Assembly (NCBI RefSeq): GCF_009827405.1
Contig: NZ_WTYY01000002.1
Span: 558,001-622,000 of the forward strand
Source: Alteraurantiacibacter aestuarii
Lineage (GTDB): Bacteria; Pseudomonadota; Alphaproteobacteria; Sphingomonadales; Sphingomonadaceae
Length of the DNA: 64,000 nt
Direction: 5' to 3'
Part shown: positions 9,153-19,140 of the stretch, one piece after another
Position numbering within the stretch: the stretch's first letter is position 1
How the letters are laid out: each line of letters opens with the position of its first letter
Translations under genes and position numbers: made by a program
The notes under the pieces: model-generated
Told to the model about the DNA's origin: nothing
Database searches by the model: none
The model's input: the letters and a program-made list of their open reading frames with translations, nothing else

Positions 9153-10247
9153 CTATTCCGCCGCAGCGGCTTTGAGTTCGGTAATGCCGCTGGTGGCGAC
9201 AGTCTCACCCGGCTCAAGCCCGGCAGAGATGATCGCTTCCCCGCCAACGGCGGAGACCAGCGTGACCGGGCGCGGCACAAAACCATCGCCTGTGCGCACG
9301 AAGACATGCTCCGTCCCGCCGATCCGCGTGACTGCCGATGATGGAATGGCAACGCCCTCGCCATCGCCCGAACCGGTGATCACCACCATCACATTGCCGC
9401 CCGGCACCAGTCCCGGCGCCGCGCCAATGCTGGCCTTGGCCATCACCGAGCGCGTGACCGGATCGATCGACGGCGCGACCGACAGGATTCTTCCGCCGAC
9501 CTGCATCGTCTGCCCGTCACCGGCCGGCAATTGCAGCTCCACGCCCATTCCGGGCCGAACCTGACCGGCCAGCCGTTCGGGCAGTTGCAGGTCTATCTGA
9601 TAGGAGCCGGACGCCTCGATCACGAACGGCGCCACCATGCCATCGACCGGACCGCCGGTTTCAACGCCGACATGCGCCACACGCCCCGAAATGGGCGAGC
9701 GCAGGGTCATCATCCCGTCAGGACCCACGCCGGAATAGGAATTGAGCCGCTGGGTTTCGACCACGGTCGTGCGCGCCTGCGCCAGACGGGCCGCAGCCTC
9801 GTCCGCGCGGGCCTGGGCAATGATGCCCTCGCTCGCCAGCTGCTCCAGCCGGGCGGATTGCGCTTCGGCCAGCGCTGCCTCGGACCGGGCGCGGGCCAGA
9901 TCGGCGGAAATGCTGACCGGCTCTGCCGCCCTGACAATCGCCAGCGGCGCACCGCGCGCCACGGCCTGACCTTCGATCACGTATACGCGCACAGCAGCGC
10001 CGGGGAACGGCGATGTCACCGCCACCCGCGCTTCTGGCGGCAGGGTGATCTGGCCCGGAACCGTGCCCAGCGGCACATTCGTTGCCAGACGGGCCTTGGC
10101 CGTGGAGATCGCCTCCGACGGTGCAGGAGCTGCATCTGCCTGCTGGGCTGTGGTGGCGGACTGCTCATCCGCCTCACCGCCGGAGCAAGCTCCCAGCGAT
10201 GCAAGCATCAGACAGCATGCGAGTGAAGGGAGAGTGGGCCTGGTCAT
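9153..10247 (-). CDS. RND efflux periplasmic adaptor (membrane fusion protein), lipoprotein
   Basis: 364 residues from the ATG giving MTRPTLPSLACCLMLASLGAC, a lipoprotein signal with lipobox SLGAC; an upstream in-frame ATG would add 32 residues without a signal and is less likely. Segments typical of HlyD/CzcB adaptors follow: a lipoyl-like half (AVTSPFPGAAVRVYVIEGQAV), an alpha-helical hairpin (ARARSEAALAEAQSARLEQL) and a second beta-barrel region (LRSPISGRVAHVGVE). It links the CzcA-type pump to the outer membrane channel. First gene of the operon, divergent from the response regulator at 10369. Confidence 0.87.
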   Translation of the reverse strand: MTRPTLPSLACCLMLASLGACSGGEADEQSATTAQQADAAPAPSEAISTAKARLATNVPLGTVPGQITLPPEARVAVTSPFPGAAVRVYVIEGQAVARGAPLAIVRAAEPVSISADLARARSEAALAEAQSARLEQLASEGIIAQARADEAAARLAQARTTVVETQRLNSYSGVGPDGMMTLRSPISGRVAHVGVETGGPVDGMVAPFVIEASGSYQIDLQLPERLAGQVRPGMGVELQLPAGDGQTMQVGGRILSVAPSIDPVTRSVMAKASIGAAPGLVPGGNVMVVITGSGDGEGVAIPSSAVTRIGGTEHVFVRTGDGFVPRPVTLVSAVGGEAIISAGLEPGETVATSGITELKAAAAE

Positions 10248-10270
10248 GAAGGCGACCTTGCCGCGCCAAA

Positions 10271-10307
10271 CTGACAACAACTTGTCAGATTGGCAGCTTT
10301 TTGTCAG
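10271..10307. promoter_or_regulatory. repeated TTGTCAG boxes in the efflux/two-component divergent region
   Basis: CTGACAA (10271-10277) and TTGTCAG (10282-10288) form an inverted repeat with a four-base centre. TTGGCAG (10290-10296) and TTGTCAG (10301-10307) are direct repeats with an 11-base period, the one-turn spacing used by OmpR/PhoB-type regulators. The cluster lies between the efflux operon and its neighbouring response-regulator gene, so binding by that regulator is the simplest reading. Confidence 0.5.
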
Positions 10308-10368
10308 TTTCAGTGCGCATAAGGCGTAAGGATAAGCATTCACAGGCGTAAGGCCGGAAAGGGAGAGA

Positions 10369-11040
10369 ATGCGCCTGCTGCTGGTTGAAGACGATCCCGA
10401 GCTGGGCCGCAGGCTGGGGGAACGGCTGCGCGGTGCGGACTATGCGGTCGACCTGGCGCCAACAGCGGACCTGGCCGAAGACTGGCCCGATCTGGACAAG
10501 ATGGCAGCCATCATCCTCGATCTGGGATTGCCCGATGGCGACGGGGTGGACCTGCTCAGGCACTGGCGCGCGGCGGGTGTTGCCTGCCCGATCCTGATCC
10601 TGACGGCGCGCGGCAGCTGGCAGGACAAGGTCGAGGGGCTGAACGCAGGCGCCGACGATTTCGTGGTCAAACCCGTTCGTTTCGAGGAATTGCAGGCACG
10701 GCTCAACGCCCTGTTCCGCCGCCACATGGGCAAGCGCGAAAGCACCATCTCCATTGGCGGCCTGACGCTCGATCCGCTGACCCATATGGTGGAGGACAAT
10801 GGTGAGCCACTCTCGCTCAGCCGCCGGGAATTCTCCCTGCTCCACCTCTTCATGCGCCACGCCGGACAGATCTTGCCGCAATCCGACATCCTCGATCATC
10901 TGTATGAACTGGCGGACGAGCGGGAGCTCAACACCATCGAAGTCCTCATCGCCCGCCTGAGGCGCAAGATCGGGCGCGATCGGATCACCACACTGCGCGG
11001 CATGGGCTATCGCTTCGAGAAGAACGGGACCGCAGCATGA
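10369..11040 (+). CDS. OmpR/PhoB-family response regulator
   Basis: 223 residues. A receiver domain comes first: acidic pair EDD at 7-9, phosphoacceptor Asp51 in IILDLGLPDGDG, Thr79 and Lys101. A winged-helix DNA-binding domain follows (SLSRREFSLLHLF, then IEVLIARLRRKIGRDRI and LRGMGYRF). The start follows GGGAGAGA. The stop overlaps the kinase start by four bases (ATGA). Its position divergent from the CzcA-type operon suggests that it senses metal through the partner kinase and activates efflux. Confidence 0.92.
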   Translation: MRLLLVEDDPELGRRLGERLRGADYAVDLAPTADLAEDWPDLDKMAAIILDLGLPDGDGVDLLRHWRAAGVACPILILTARGSWQDKVEGLNAGADDFVVKPVRFEELQARLNALFRRHMGKRESTISIGGLTLDPLTHMVEDNGEPLSLSRREFSLLHLFMRHAGQILPQSDILDHLYELADERELNTIEVLIARLRRKIGRDRITTLRGMGYRFEKNGTAA

Positions 11041-12407
11041 AGCTGAGCCAGTTGTCGTTCGGGAGCTTGCGGCTGCGCTTCCTGCTGGCGATCCTGCTGT
11101 GGGTCAGCCTGGGCATATTCGGTATCTGGTTCACCGCCACGCAGGTATTTTCCCGCCATATCGAACAGAGCTATCATGAGGAACTGGAAGTCCATGTTCG
11201 CGAGCTGGGTCGGCTGGTACAGATCGGCGCCGACGGCATGCCCGAACTGTCACGCCCGCTGTCCGATCCGCGTTATGAAGTGCCGCTGTCCGGCTTTTAC
11301 TGGCAGGTGAGCATCCCGCACCAGACCATGCTGCGATCCGAATCCATGACCCGTGGTCAGCTGGACCAGAGAGTGGCCCATTCGCCCAACATCATGCACC
11401 GCATTCTGGATGGGCCGACCGGGCCGGCGATCACCTATGGCATGATCGTTCCTGGTCCCGGCGGTGAGGAAATCCATGTGGTGATCGCCACCGACCAGAG
11501 CGAGCTGGACGACGCGATCAATTCCTTCACCGTGGAGCTGACCGTCTGGCTGGCCAGCCTTGGCGCATTGCTGCTGGCAACGGGCGTCGCCATCATCAGC
11601 TTTGGCCTTCGCCCGATGAGCCGCCTGGGCAAAGCGATCACGCGGCTGCGCGAGGGCAAATCCGCCAGTCTGGAAGGGCGCTATCCCACCGAAATTGCGC
11701 CGCTGGTGCAGGATCTGAACGAGTATATCCGGCAGAATTCGGAGATGGTCAGCCGCGCCCGCGTGCAGGCCGGCAATCTTGCCCATTCGCTGCGCACGCC
11801 GCTGGCGGTGCTGACCGATGAGGCCGAACAGCTCGCCCTGCGCGAGGAATGCGCCGCCTCGGCGCAGGTCCTGCTGACGCATACGGAGATGATGCAGCAG
11901 CAGATCGATTACCAGCTTGCCCGCGCGCGGCTGACCGTCGCCTCAAGGCTCCCCGCCACCCGTGCCAGACTGCCGCAATTGCTCGTTCCCATCCTCAACG
12001 CGATGACCCGGCTGCATCCTGGCAAGCGCTTTGACCTCGAGCCGCCGGATCAGGAGATTTCGCTGCCGGTCGATCCCGTCAATCTTTCGGAAGTTCTGTC
12101 CATCCTGCTCGACAATGCCGGCAAGTGGGCGCGCGACAAGATCGCCATCACCATCGCGCGCGCGCAGGACGGGACCGTGATCGTCACCATTCGCGATGAT
12201 GGTCCTGGCATGAATGAGGGGGAGATCGCGCGCGCCTTCGATATTGGCTCTCGCTTCGATGCGCAGATGCCGGGGTCGGGTCTGGGGCTGGCGATGGCAA
12301 GCGAGTTTGCCCAAAGCATGAATGGCGAGATTGTGCTGGAAGCCGGATCACCGGGCCTGATCGCCCGCCTGCGCCTGAAGCCCGGTCCGGCAGGCGAGCT
12401 GCCGTAA
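11037..12407 (+). CDS. membrane sensor histidine kinase partner of the response regulator
   Basis: 456 residues. A first membrane helix (about 13-35) and a second (about 168-190) enclose a roughly 130-residue periplasmic sensor region. A HAMP-like linker follows, then the H-box GNLAHSLRTPLAVL with phosphoacceptor His250, and a HATPase domain (N-box LSILLDNAGKWA, G1 DDGPGM, G2 GSGLGLAMA). The HSLRTPL form of the H-box is that of the PhoQ-like kinase group. It overlaps the regulator gene by four bases. The ligand is unknown; a metal ion is suggested by the neighbouring efflux operon. Confidence 0.9.
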   Translation: MKLSQLSFGSLRLRFLLAILLWVSLGIFGIWFTATQVFSRHIEQSYHEELEVHVRELGRLVQIGADGMPELSRPLSDPRYEVPLSGFYWQVSIPHQTMLRSESMTRGQLDQRVAHSPNIMHRILDGPTGPAITYGMIVPGPGGEEIHVVIATDQSELDDAINSFTVELTVWLASLGALLLATGVAIISFGLRPMSRLGKAITRLREGKSASLEGRYPTEIAPLVQDLNEYIRQNSEMVSRARVQAGNLAHSLRTPLAVLTDEAEQLALREECAASAQVLLTHTEMMQQQIDYQLARARLTVASRLPATRARLPQLLVPILNAMTRLHPGKRFDLEPPDQEISLPVDPVNLSEVLSILLDNAGKWARDKIAITIARAQDGTVIVTIRDDGPGMNEGEIARAFDIGSRFDAQMPGSGLGLAMASEFAQSMNGEIVLEAGSPGLIARLRLKPGPAGELP

Positions 12408-12414
12408 GCTCAGG

Positions 12415-12432
12415 GAGCAGCTTGCCCTGCTC
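12415..12432. terminator. weak stem-loop between the kinase gene and glgX
   Basis: GAGCAG at 12415-12420 pairs with CTGCTC at 12427-12432 over a six-base loop. It lies in the 37-base gap between two convergent genes. The short stem and lack of a U-tract make this a tentative call. Confidence 0.25.
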
Positions 12433-12444
12433 TCTTGCCCTGTT

Positions 12445-14256
12445 CTAGACCTTCCAGCTGACCGCGCGCCGTTCCCGGTCAACGCAGATGTCCAGCACAT
12501 CGCCGCCTTCGCCCAGTGTAAAGATGAAGCCCGGGGAAGCGGGCGAATTCCAGTCCTGCGGGTGTAGTTCGCCGCCATCGACAGAGCGCCAGTGGCCATC
12601 TTCGGGAAACCGCCGGAACAGGGCGATCCGCTCCGCCCGCATGCGCGAAAGGCCCGCGGTGAATTCCTCCAGCTCCCGGTCACGCCCTTCCCAGTCAATC
12701 CAGCTGATCGCATTGTCCTGCGCATAGGCGTTGTTGTTGCCTTGCTGGCTGCGACCCATCTCGTCCCCGGCGGTCAGCATGATCGTGCCGGTCGATGCGA
12801 ACAGCGTGCCCAGCAAGGCGCGCAGATCGCGGGCACGGTGCGCGCAAATGGCGGGATCGACGCTGGCGCCTTCCACGCCGTTGTTCCAGCTGAAATTCTC
12901 GCCATGACCGTCGCGGTTGCCCTCGCCATTGGCGAGGTTGTGGCGCTGCTCGAAGGCGACCGTATCGGCCAGCGTGAAGCCATCATGCGCGGCAAGGAAA
13001 TTGACGCTGCGGCAGGTTTGGCCGGGAGGGGGCTGGCCGAAAATATCCGCCGATCCCGCCAGCCGGGTCGCCAGTTCGCCAATCGGCGCATCGCCGCGCC
13101 AGAACCGGCGCACGTCATCGCGGTAGCGGTCATTCCATTCCAGCCAGTCGGCGGGGAAATGCCCCAGTTGATATCCGCCGGGGCCAATGTCCCACGGCTC
13201 GGCAATCATGATCCGGTCCGCCAGCAGCGGGTCGGCGGCAATCTGCGCGAATATGGGCGCGTGCGGATCGAACCCCGGCCCGCGCGCCATGATCGGCGCG
13301 AGATCGAAGCGGAATCCATCCACGCCGCAGTGGCGCACAAAGTGGCGCAGCGTATCGATGGCCAGCTGGCGGACATGCGGCCGGGCGAAATCCAGCGTGT
13401 TGCCGCAGCCGGTATCGTTGATCAATTGTCCGTCGGGCCGCTTGGCATAGGCACTGTCGTCCAGCCCCCGCAGCGATATGACCCCGCCGAAAATATCGCT
13501 CTCGCCGGTATGGTTGAGCACCAGATCGAGGATGACACCTATGCCCGCTTCGTGCAGCTGCTCCACGGTCTGGCGCAGTTCTGCAATGCCGCCGGGGCAC
13601 AGGCCCGGGTCCAGCGCCATCATGGCAACCGGATTATAACCCCATGCGTTGGACAGCCCGAGCGGCGGCAGGTGCCTCTCATCGATCCAGGCCGTGATCG
13701 GCATCAGTTCCACGGCGGTTACATGGAGCTTTTGCAGATGGGCAATCACCAGCGGATGGGCGAGCGCTGCCACCGTGCCGCGCAGTGCATCGGGAATGCC
13801 GGGATGCAGCTTGCTGAAGCCCCTGACGTTGACCTCGTAAATCAGGCCCCCGGCGGTGAAGCGCGGTGGCGTTTGGGCAACTTCAGGCAGCGGGCCGGTC
13901 ACCACGGCGCGCGGCACGATGGCGCCGGTATCCGCGCCCAGTTGCGCCAGAGAGGGATGCTGGGTGAAGCGCCGGTCAAGCTCCAGCGCATAGGGATCGA
14001 CCAGCATCTTGGCCGGATCGAACCAGTGCCCATGCCCGGGCGCCCACTCGCCATGTGCGCGGTAGCCATAGAGATCACCGGTGCAATCCCGCGCCATATT
14101 GGCAACCCACAGATCGCCCTCACGCGTCATGGGGATGAGCGTTTCGTCCTGCCCGGATGGCCCCGCAAGGCAAAGCGTGAGGCCGGTAGCCAGTGGGGAG
14201 CGAACGACGAATTGTGTGCCCGATGGGGTCAGCGTAACCCCCTCTTTCAGGCCCAC
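12445..14256 (-). CDS. glgX: glycogen debranching enzyme GlgX (isoamylase-type GH13)
   Basis: 603 residues from a GTG start at 14256, chosen because GGAGG lies seven bases upstream and the protein then begins at the N-terminal CBM48-like region. This start lies inside the end of glgA (10-base overlap). GH13 motifs are present: DLVLNHTGE, GVDGFRFDLAPI with the nucleophile Asp, an AEPWDIG segment with the acid/base Glu, and LAAHDGFT. The enzyme hydrolyses alpha-1,6 branches of phosphorylase-limited glycogen. It is somewhat shorter than typical GlgX, mainly at the C-terminus. Last gene of the glg operon. Confidence 0.9.
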   Translation of the reverse strand: MGLKEGVTLTPSGTQFVVRSPLATGLTLCLAGPSGQDETLIPMTREGDLWVANMARDCTGDLYGYRAHGEWAPGHGHWFDPAKMLVDPYALELDRRFTQHPSLAQLGADTGAIVPRAVVTGPLPEVAQTPPRFTAGGLIYEVNVRGFSKLHPGIPDALRGTVAALAHPLVIAHLQKLHVTAVELMPITAWIDERHLPPLGLSNAWGYNPVAMMALDPGLCPGGIAELRQTVEQLHEAGIGVILDLVLNHTGESDIFGGVISLRGLDDSAYAKRPDGQLINDTGCGNTLDFARPHVRQLAIDTLRHFVRHCGVDGFRFDLAPIMARGPGFDPHAPIFAQIAADPLLADRIMIAEPWDIGPGGYQLGHFPADWLEWNDRYRDDVRRFWRGDAPIGELATRLAGSADIFGQPPPGQTCRSVNFLAAHDGFTLADTVAFEQRHNLANGEGNRDGHGENFSWNNGVEGASVDPAICAHRARDLRALLGTLFASTGTIMLTAGDEMGRSQQGNNNAYAQDNAISWIDWEGRDRELEEFTAGLSRMRAERIALFRRFPEDGHWRSVDGGELHPQDWNSPASPGFIFTLGEGGDVLDICVDRERRAVSWKV

Positions 14257-15701
14257 TTGGCAGCCTCCACCAGCCGCCGATACAGGCCTGCATATTGCGC
14301 CGCGCTGGCGCTCCAGCCAAAATCGGCGCGCATGGCGCAGCGTTGCAGGCGGCGCCATGCAGGGGGATCGTCGAACAGGCGGATGGTGCGGCTGATGGCC
14401 AGCGCCAGCTCGTCATAGCTGGCTTGCGCAAACACCACACCGGTTGCGCTTTTCTCCGCCATGGCCGCAGGATTGGCATCAATCACCGTGTCAGCCAGCC
14501 CACCCGTGCGCGCCACCACGGGGATGCAGCCATAGGCCAGACCGTACAGCTGCGTCAGCCCGCAAGGCTCAAAGCGGGAAGGCACCAGAATGGCATCGCC
14601 GCCGCCCTGCATCAGATGCGAAAGCGGTTCGTCATAGGCGAATTTCAGCCCGACTTTTCCCGGATGGCGCTCTGCCGCTTCCTTCAGCCCCTGTTCCAGC
14701 TCCGGCTCACCCGATCCCAGCAACGCCAGGCGACCGCCCAGCCCGACAAGGTGATCGATCACCTCCAGCAGCACATCGATGCCCTTTTGCCAGGTCAGCC
14801 GGCTGACGACGATGAACAGCGGTCCATCGCCGGTTTCCAGACCAAACGCCTTCTCGACCGCGCTCTTGTTGGCCTTGCGCTTGCCCAGTTTCTGCGGACT
14901 GAAGTGCGCGGCCAGGTGCTGGTCAGTCTCAGGGTTCCATTCGGCCGTGTCGATGCCGTTCAATATGCCTTGAACCAGGTTTGTGCGCGCCCTGATCACG
15001 CCGTCCAGCCCCATGCCGAAGGCGGGCGTGTGAATTTCGCGGGCATAGGTGGGGCTGACGGTGGTGATGGCATCGGCGCAGACCATGCCACCTTTGAGCA
15101 TGCCCACACCGCCGTGAAATTCCACCCCCTGCATCGTCCATGCGCTGTCCGGCAGGCCCAGGCGGGGGAATACCTCCGCCCCGAAATAGCCCTGGAAGGC
15201 CATGTTGTGGATGGTCAGCACGCTGGGGACCGGATGACCGCCAAAGCGCAGGTAGACAGGCGCCATCGCGGCCTGCCAGTCGTGCGCGTGGACAAGATCG
15301 AACTTGCCCTTCTTGCCGCCGACGCCCGCCAGCCGCGCCGCCGCATTGCCCAGCGCGGCAAAGCGCCGCCAGTTGTCATTCCAGTCCGCGCCCGAACCAT
15401 CGCCGTAAGGACCGCCTTCGCGGGTGAAATAGGCTGGCGCGTCGAGCACCAGCAGCTTGCGCCCGTCATCCAGTCTGGCCGATACCACGCGCGCCGGCTC
15501 TCCCAGCAGGCTCTCGAACTCGGCAATCTTGCGGCCCTTGCGAATGGATTTCATCACCGCCGGGAAACCGGGCAGCAGAGTGGTCACTTCCACATCATGG
15601 CTGGCCAGGGCCGCAGGCAGGGCGCCGACCACATCGGCCAGCCCGCCGGTCTTGACCAGCGGCACGGCTTCGGACGCGACGGACAGGACTTTGAGCGTCA
15701 A
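14247..15701 (-). CDS. glgA: glycogen synthase (ADP-glucose type, GT5)
   Basis: 484 residues. I place the start at a TTG at 15701 that overlaps the glgC stop as TTGA; translation then gives (M)[19 protein letters not shown], the classic GlgA N-terminus with the KTGGL ADP-glucose-binding loop. A longer ATG start 12 codons upstream lies inside glgC. The C-terminal GT-B half shows [15 protein letters not shown] and [17 protein letters not shown]. It transfers glucose from ADP-glucose to alpha-1,4-glucan ends in the cytoplasm, using the product of the overlapping glgC. Confidence 0.93.
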   Translation of the reverse strand: MTLKVLSVASEAVPLVKTGGLADVVGALPAALASHDVEVTTLLPGFPAVMKSIRKGRKIAEFESLLGEPARVVSARLDDGRKLLVLDAPAYFTREGGPYGDGSGADWNDNWRRFAALGNAAARLAGVGGKKGKFDLVHAHDWQAAMAPVYLRFGGHPVPSVLTIHNMAFQGYFGAEVFPRLGLPDSAWTMQGVEFHGGVGMLKGGMVCADAITTVSPTYAREIHTPAFGMGLDGVIRARTNLVQGILNGIDTAEWNPETDQHLAAHFSPQKLGKRKANKSAVEKAFGLETGDGPLFIVVSRLTWQKGIDVLLEVIDHLVGLGGRLALLGSGEPELEQGLKEAAERHPGKVGLKFAYDEPLSHLMQGGGDAILVPSRFEPCGLTQLYGLAYGCIPVVARTGGLADTVIDANPAAMAEKSATGVVFAQASYDELALAISRTIRLFDDPPAWRRLQRCAMRADFGWSASAAQYAGLYRRLVEAAKWA

Positions 15702-16957
15702 CCCAGCCTCGCGATCATGTCCTTGGTGATCAGGCATACGCCCTTGTCGCTGCGGCGGAAGCGCTTGGCATCCAGCACCGGATCCTCACCCACCACCAGC
15801 CCTTCAGGAATGCGCACGCCTGAATCGAGCACCACATTCTTGAGCTGCGCGTTCCGGCCGATGTTGCAATAGGGCAGGATCACCGCCCGTTCCACGCTGG
15901 AAAAACTGCCCATCTTGACGCCGGTGTACAACAGACTCTGCCGTGCCAGCGCGCCCGAGACGATGCAGTCCTGCGAGATCAGCGAGGAAATAGCCATGCC
16001 GCGCCGGCCTTCCTCATCATGCACGAACTTGGCCGGGGCGGCGACGATCTGATCGGTCCAGATTGGCCATTCCCTGTCATAGAGATTGAGCTTGGGCACC
16101 ACGTCGGTGAGGTCGAGATTGGCCTCGAAATAGGCGTCCAGCGTGCCCACGTCGCGCCAGTATTCCTCAATCTCGTCCGCCGCGCGGATACAGGAGGTGG
16201 TGAAGCGATGCGCCACCGCCTTGCCGTGCTTGACGATGTGCGGGATGATGTCGCCGCCAAAGTCGCGGCCCGATCCCGGATCGGCGGCATCGCGGCGCAG
16301 TTCGTCGAACAGGAATTCGGTATCGAAGACATAGATGCCCATGCTTGCCAGCGCCATGTCCGGCTCCCCCGGAATGCCGGGAGGATCGGCGGGCTTTTCG
16401 ACAAAGGCGGTGATGTTGTCCTGCTTGTCCACGTGCATCACGCCAAAGCCGGTCGCCTCCATGCGCGGCACCACCAGGCAGCCGACGGTGACGTTGGCAC
16501 CGCTTTCCACATGCTGGCGCAGCATCATTTCGTAATCCATCTTGTAGACGTGATCGCCTGCCAGGATGACCATGTATTTGGGCGCGTGGGCGGCGATGAT
16601 ATCGATGTTCTGGAACACCGCATCGGCCGTGCCTTCATACCACTGGCTTTCGGACACACGCTGCGAGGCGGGCAGGATATCGAAACTCTCATTGCGCTCT
16701 GGCCGCATGAAGTTCCACGCACGCTGCATGTGGCGGATCAGCGAATGCGCCTTGTACTGGGTAGCCACGCCGATGCGGCGAATGCCCGAATTGATCGCAT
16801 TGGAGAGCGCAAAGTCGATGATCCGCGAGACACCGCCAAAATAGACCGCAGGCTTGGCCCGGTTGTCGGTCAGTTCCACCAAACGGCTGCCACGGCCACC
16901 GGCCAGCACATAGGCCATGGCGTCACGCGCCAGAGGTTGCCCGGATAGATCTCGCAT
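15698..16957 (-). CDS. glgC: glucose-1-phosphate adenylyltransferase
   Basis: 419 residues. It has the nucleotide-binding start [20 protein letters not shown], the conserved YFGG and RIIDFALSN, and the sugar-phosphate-site segment [14 protein letters not shown], followed by a C-terminal left-handed beta-helix with hexapeptide-like repeats. It makes ADP-glucose from ATP and glucose-1-phosphate, the committed and normally allosterically controlled step of bacterial glycogen synthesis. The start is 17 bases after the glgB stop, and its end overlaps glgA by four bases. Confidence 0.95.
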   Translation of the reverse strand: MRDLSGQPLARDAMAYVLAGGRGSRLVELTDNRAKPAVYFGGVSRIIDFALSNAINSGIRRIGVATQYKAHSLIRHMQRAWNFMRPERNESFDILPASQRVSESQWYEGTADAVFQNIDIIAAHAPKYMVILAGDHVYKMDYEMMLRQHVESGANVTVGCLVVPRMEATGFGVMHVDKQDNITAFVEKPADPPGIPGEPDMALASMGIYVFDTEFLFDELRRDAADPGSGRDFGGDIIPHIVKHGKAVAHRFTTSCIRAADEIEEYWRDVGTLDAYFEANLDLTDVVPKLNLYDREWPIWTDQIVAAPAKFVHDEEGRRGMAISSLISQDCIVSGALARQSLLYTGVKMGSFSSVERAVILPYCNIGRNAQLKNVVLDSGVRIPEGLVVGEDPVLDAKRFRRSDKGVCLITKDMIARLG

Positions 16958-16974
16958 CGCACTTCCCCGTTCTG

Positions 16975-19140
16975 TTATTCTGTAAATTCCAGCATGATCG
17001 TAGCCAATGGCGGAAGTGTGACATGCGCCCCGCCATTCTGCGCGTTCACCTCTCCAAGATTGCCTTGTCCGCCGCCGCCATAGGCCAGCGCATCGCTGTT
17101 CAGCACTTCGCGCCAGCTGCCATCATGCGGCAACGGCAGGTGGTAGCCGGTGAGCAGCTGCGGCGTCATATTGCTGATGATGGCGATGGGCGGCTGGCCG
17201 GGACATTTCCGCAGCCAGGCGAACACCGAGTTCTCACTATCGTCGGAGATCAGCCATTCGAAGCCCTCACCCTCGCAATCGCGGGCGTGCAGGGCCGGCT
17301 TGCCGCGATACAGATGGTTGAGATCGCGCAGCAAAGCGCGCACGCCCGCATGCGTCGGCGCATCCAGCAGGTCCCAGTCGAGCGCGCGGTCCTCTGCCCA
17401 TTCGCGCCGCTGGGCAAATTCCTGCCCCATGAACAGCAGCTTCTTGCCGGGATAGGCCCACATCATCGCGTAATAAGCGCGCAGATTGGCGAATTTCTGC
17501 CAGTCGTCACCGCTCATCTTGGTCAACAGCGAACCCTTGCCGTGGACCACCTCGTCATGGCTCAGCGGAAGGACGAAATTCTCCGAAAACGCATAGACCA
17601 GCCCGAAGGTGATTTCCGCATGATGGTGGCGGCGGTGGACCGGATCGCGCGCCATATATTGCAGCGTATCGTGCATGAAGCCCATGTTCCATTTGAAGCC
17701 GAATCCCAGATTTTCCCTGGGACCCTCTTCATAGGCCGGCTGCGAAACGCCGGGCCATGCGGTACTTTCCTCAGCCACGGTCAGGAAACCCGGGTGGCTG
17801 CCATAGACCGCGCGGTTCATGGCGCGCAGGAAATCAACCGCCTCCCAGTTCTCACGGCCACCTTCGGCATTAGGAATCCATTCCCCCGCCTCGCGCGAAT
17901 AATCGCGGTAAAGCATCGATGCGACCGCATCCACGCGCAGCCCGTCGACATGATATTGCTCGGCCCAGAACAGCGCATTGTTGACGAGGAAGGATGACAC
18001 TTCGCGCCGCCCAAAGTTGTAGATCGCGGTGTTCCAGTCCGGGTGGAAGCCCAGCTTCGGGTCCTCATGCTCATACAGCGCAGTGCCATCAAAATGCGCC
18101 AGCCCGTGTTCGTCGGTGGGGAAATGCGCCGGCACCCAGTCAATCAGCACGGAAATTCCCGCCCGGTGTGCGCCGTCGACAAAACGGGCAAATCCGTCCG
18201 GTGCGCCGAACCGTGCACTGGGCGCGAACAGTCCGGTGGTCTGATACCCCCAGCTGGGATCATAAGGGTGTTCGGAAACGGGCATGAATTCGATGTGGGT
18301 AAAGCCCATGTCCGCCACATAGGGGATCAGCGTTTCGGCCATCTCGTCCCAGGTCTGGAACCAGCCGTCGGCGTTTCTCTGCCATGATCCGGGGTGGACT
18401 TCGTAGATGGAAATCGCCTCGCGGCGCGGGTCGACACTGGCCCAGTGGGCCCGGTGCGCGGCGTCGCCCCAGTCGGGCTTTGCCGGGCGCGCGGTGAGCG
18501 ATGCGGTCTTGGGCCGCAGTTCGGAGGCAAAGGCAAACGGATCTGCCTTGAGCGGCAACACCGTGCCATCGGGGCCGGTGATGCGGTATTTATAGGCGCT
18601 CCATTCGCCGATATCGGGAATGAAGGTTTCCCACACGCCGATATCCAGCCGCCGCCGCATCTGATGGCGCGCCGGGTCCCAATCGTTGAAATCGCCGACC
18701 ACGCTGACATGGCGCGCATTGGGGGCCCAGACAGCGAAATGAACGCCTGCTGCACCTTCATGCTCGATCAGGTGGGAACCCATCTTGTCGAACAGGCGAA
18801 AATGCGCGCCCTGGGCAATCAGCAAATCGTCGAGCGGCCCCAGCACCGGCCCAAAGCTGTAGGGGTCGCTGACCCACCAATTGTGCCCGCCTGCCTTGCA
18901 GCGATATTTGACCGGCTGCGGCTTGCCCTTCAGCCTGCCTTCGAACAGCCCGCGATCATCAACCTTCGCCATCTTGCCCAGGAACCCGCCCCGCAACGAG
19001 AAGGCATTGGCCTCCTGCGCGCCGGGCAGCATGACCCGTGCAAAGGTTCCCTCAGGTCCGGAATGCGTTCCCAACAGCGAAAAGGGATCGGCATGAGTGC
19101 CAGAAAAGAGCGCCTCTATTGCCGATTCAGGTGGCTTCAC
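16975..19140 (-). CDS. glgB: 1,4-alpha-glucan branching enzyme
   Basis: 721 residues from a GTG at 19140 that overlaps the glgP stop (GTGA). An upstream ATG would extend the protein 46 residues into glgP coding sequence and is rejected. Domain order is an N-terminal carbohydrate-binding region ([32 protein letters not shown]), then the GH13 barrel with [15 protein letters not shown] (nucleophile), [12 protein letters not shown] (acid/base) and [12 protein letters not shown], and an all-beta C-terminus. It creates alpha-1,6 branches in glycogen. Confidence 0.95.
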   Translation of the reverse strand: MKPPESAIEALFSGTHADPFSLLGTHSGPEGTFARVMLPGAQEANAFSLRGGFLGKMAKVDDRGLFEGRLKGKPQPVKYRCKAGGHNWWVSDPYSFGPVLGPLDDLLIAQGAHFRLFDKMGSHLIEHEGAAGVHFAVWAPNARHVSVVGDFNDWDPARHQMRRRLDIGVWETFIPDIGEWSAYKYRITGPDGTVLPLKADPFAFASELRPKTASLTARPAKPDWGDAAHRAHWASVDPRREAISIYEVHPGSWQRNADGWFQTWDEMAETLIPYVADMGFTHIEFMPVSEHPYDPSWGYQTTGLFAPSARFGAPDGFARFVDGAHRAGISVLIDWVPAHFPTDEHGLAHFDGTALYEHEDPKLGFHPDWNTAIYNFGRREVSSFLVNNALFWAEQYHVDGLRVDAVASMLYRDYSREAGEWIPNAEGGRENWEAVDFLRAMNRAVYGSHPGFLTVAEESTAWPGVSQPAYEEGPRENLGFGFKWNMGFMHDTLQYMARDPVHRRHHHAEITFGLVYAFSENFVLPLSHDEVVHGKGSLLTKMSGDDWQKFANLRAYYAMMWAYPGKKLLFMGQEFAQRREWAEDRALDWDLLDAPTHAGVRALLRDLNHLYRGKPALHARDCEGEGFEWLISDDSENSVFAWLRKCPGQPPIAIISNMTPQLLTGYHLPLPHDGSWREVLNSDALAYGGGGQGNLGEVNAQNGGAHVTLPPLATIMLEFTE

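Noticed and set aside
12592-14418. 608-codon open frame antisense to glgX
   Set aside because: High-GC shadow; the minus strand encodes a complete GH13 enzyme.
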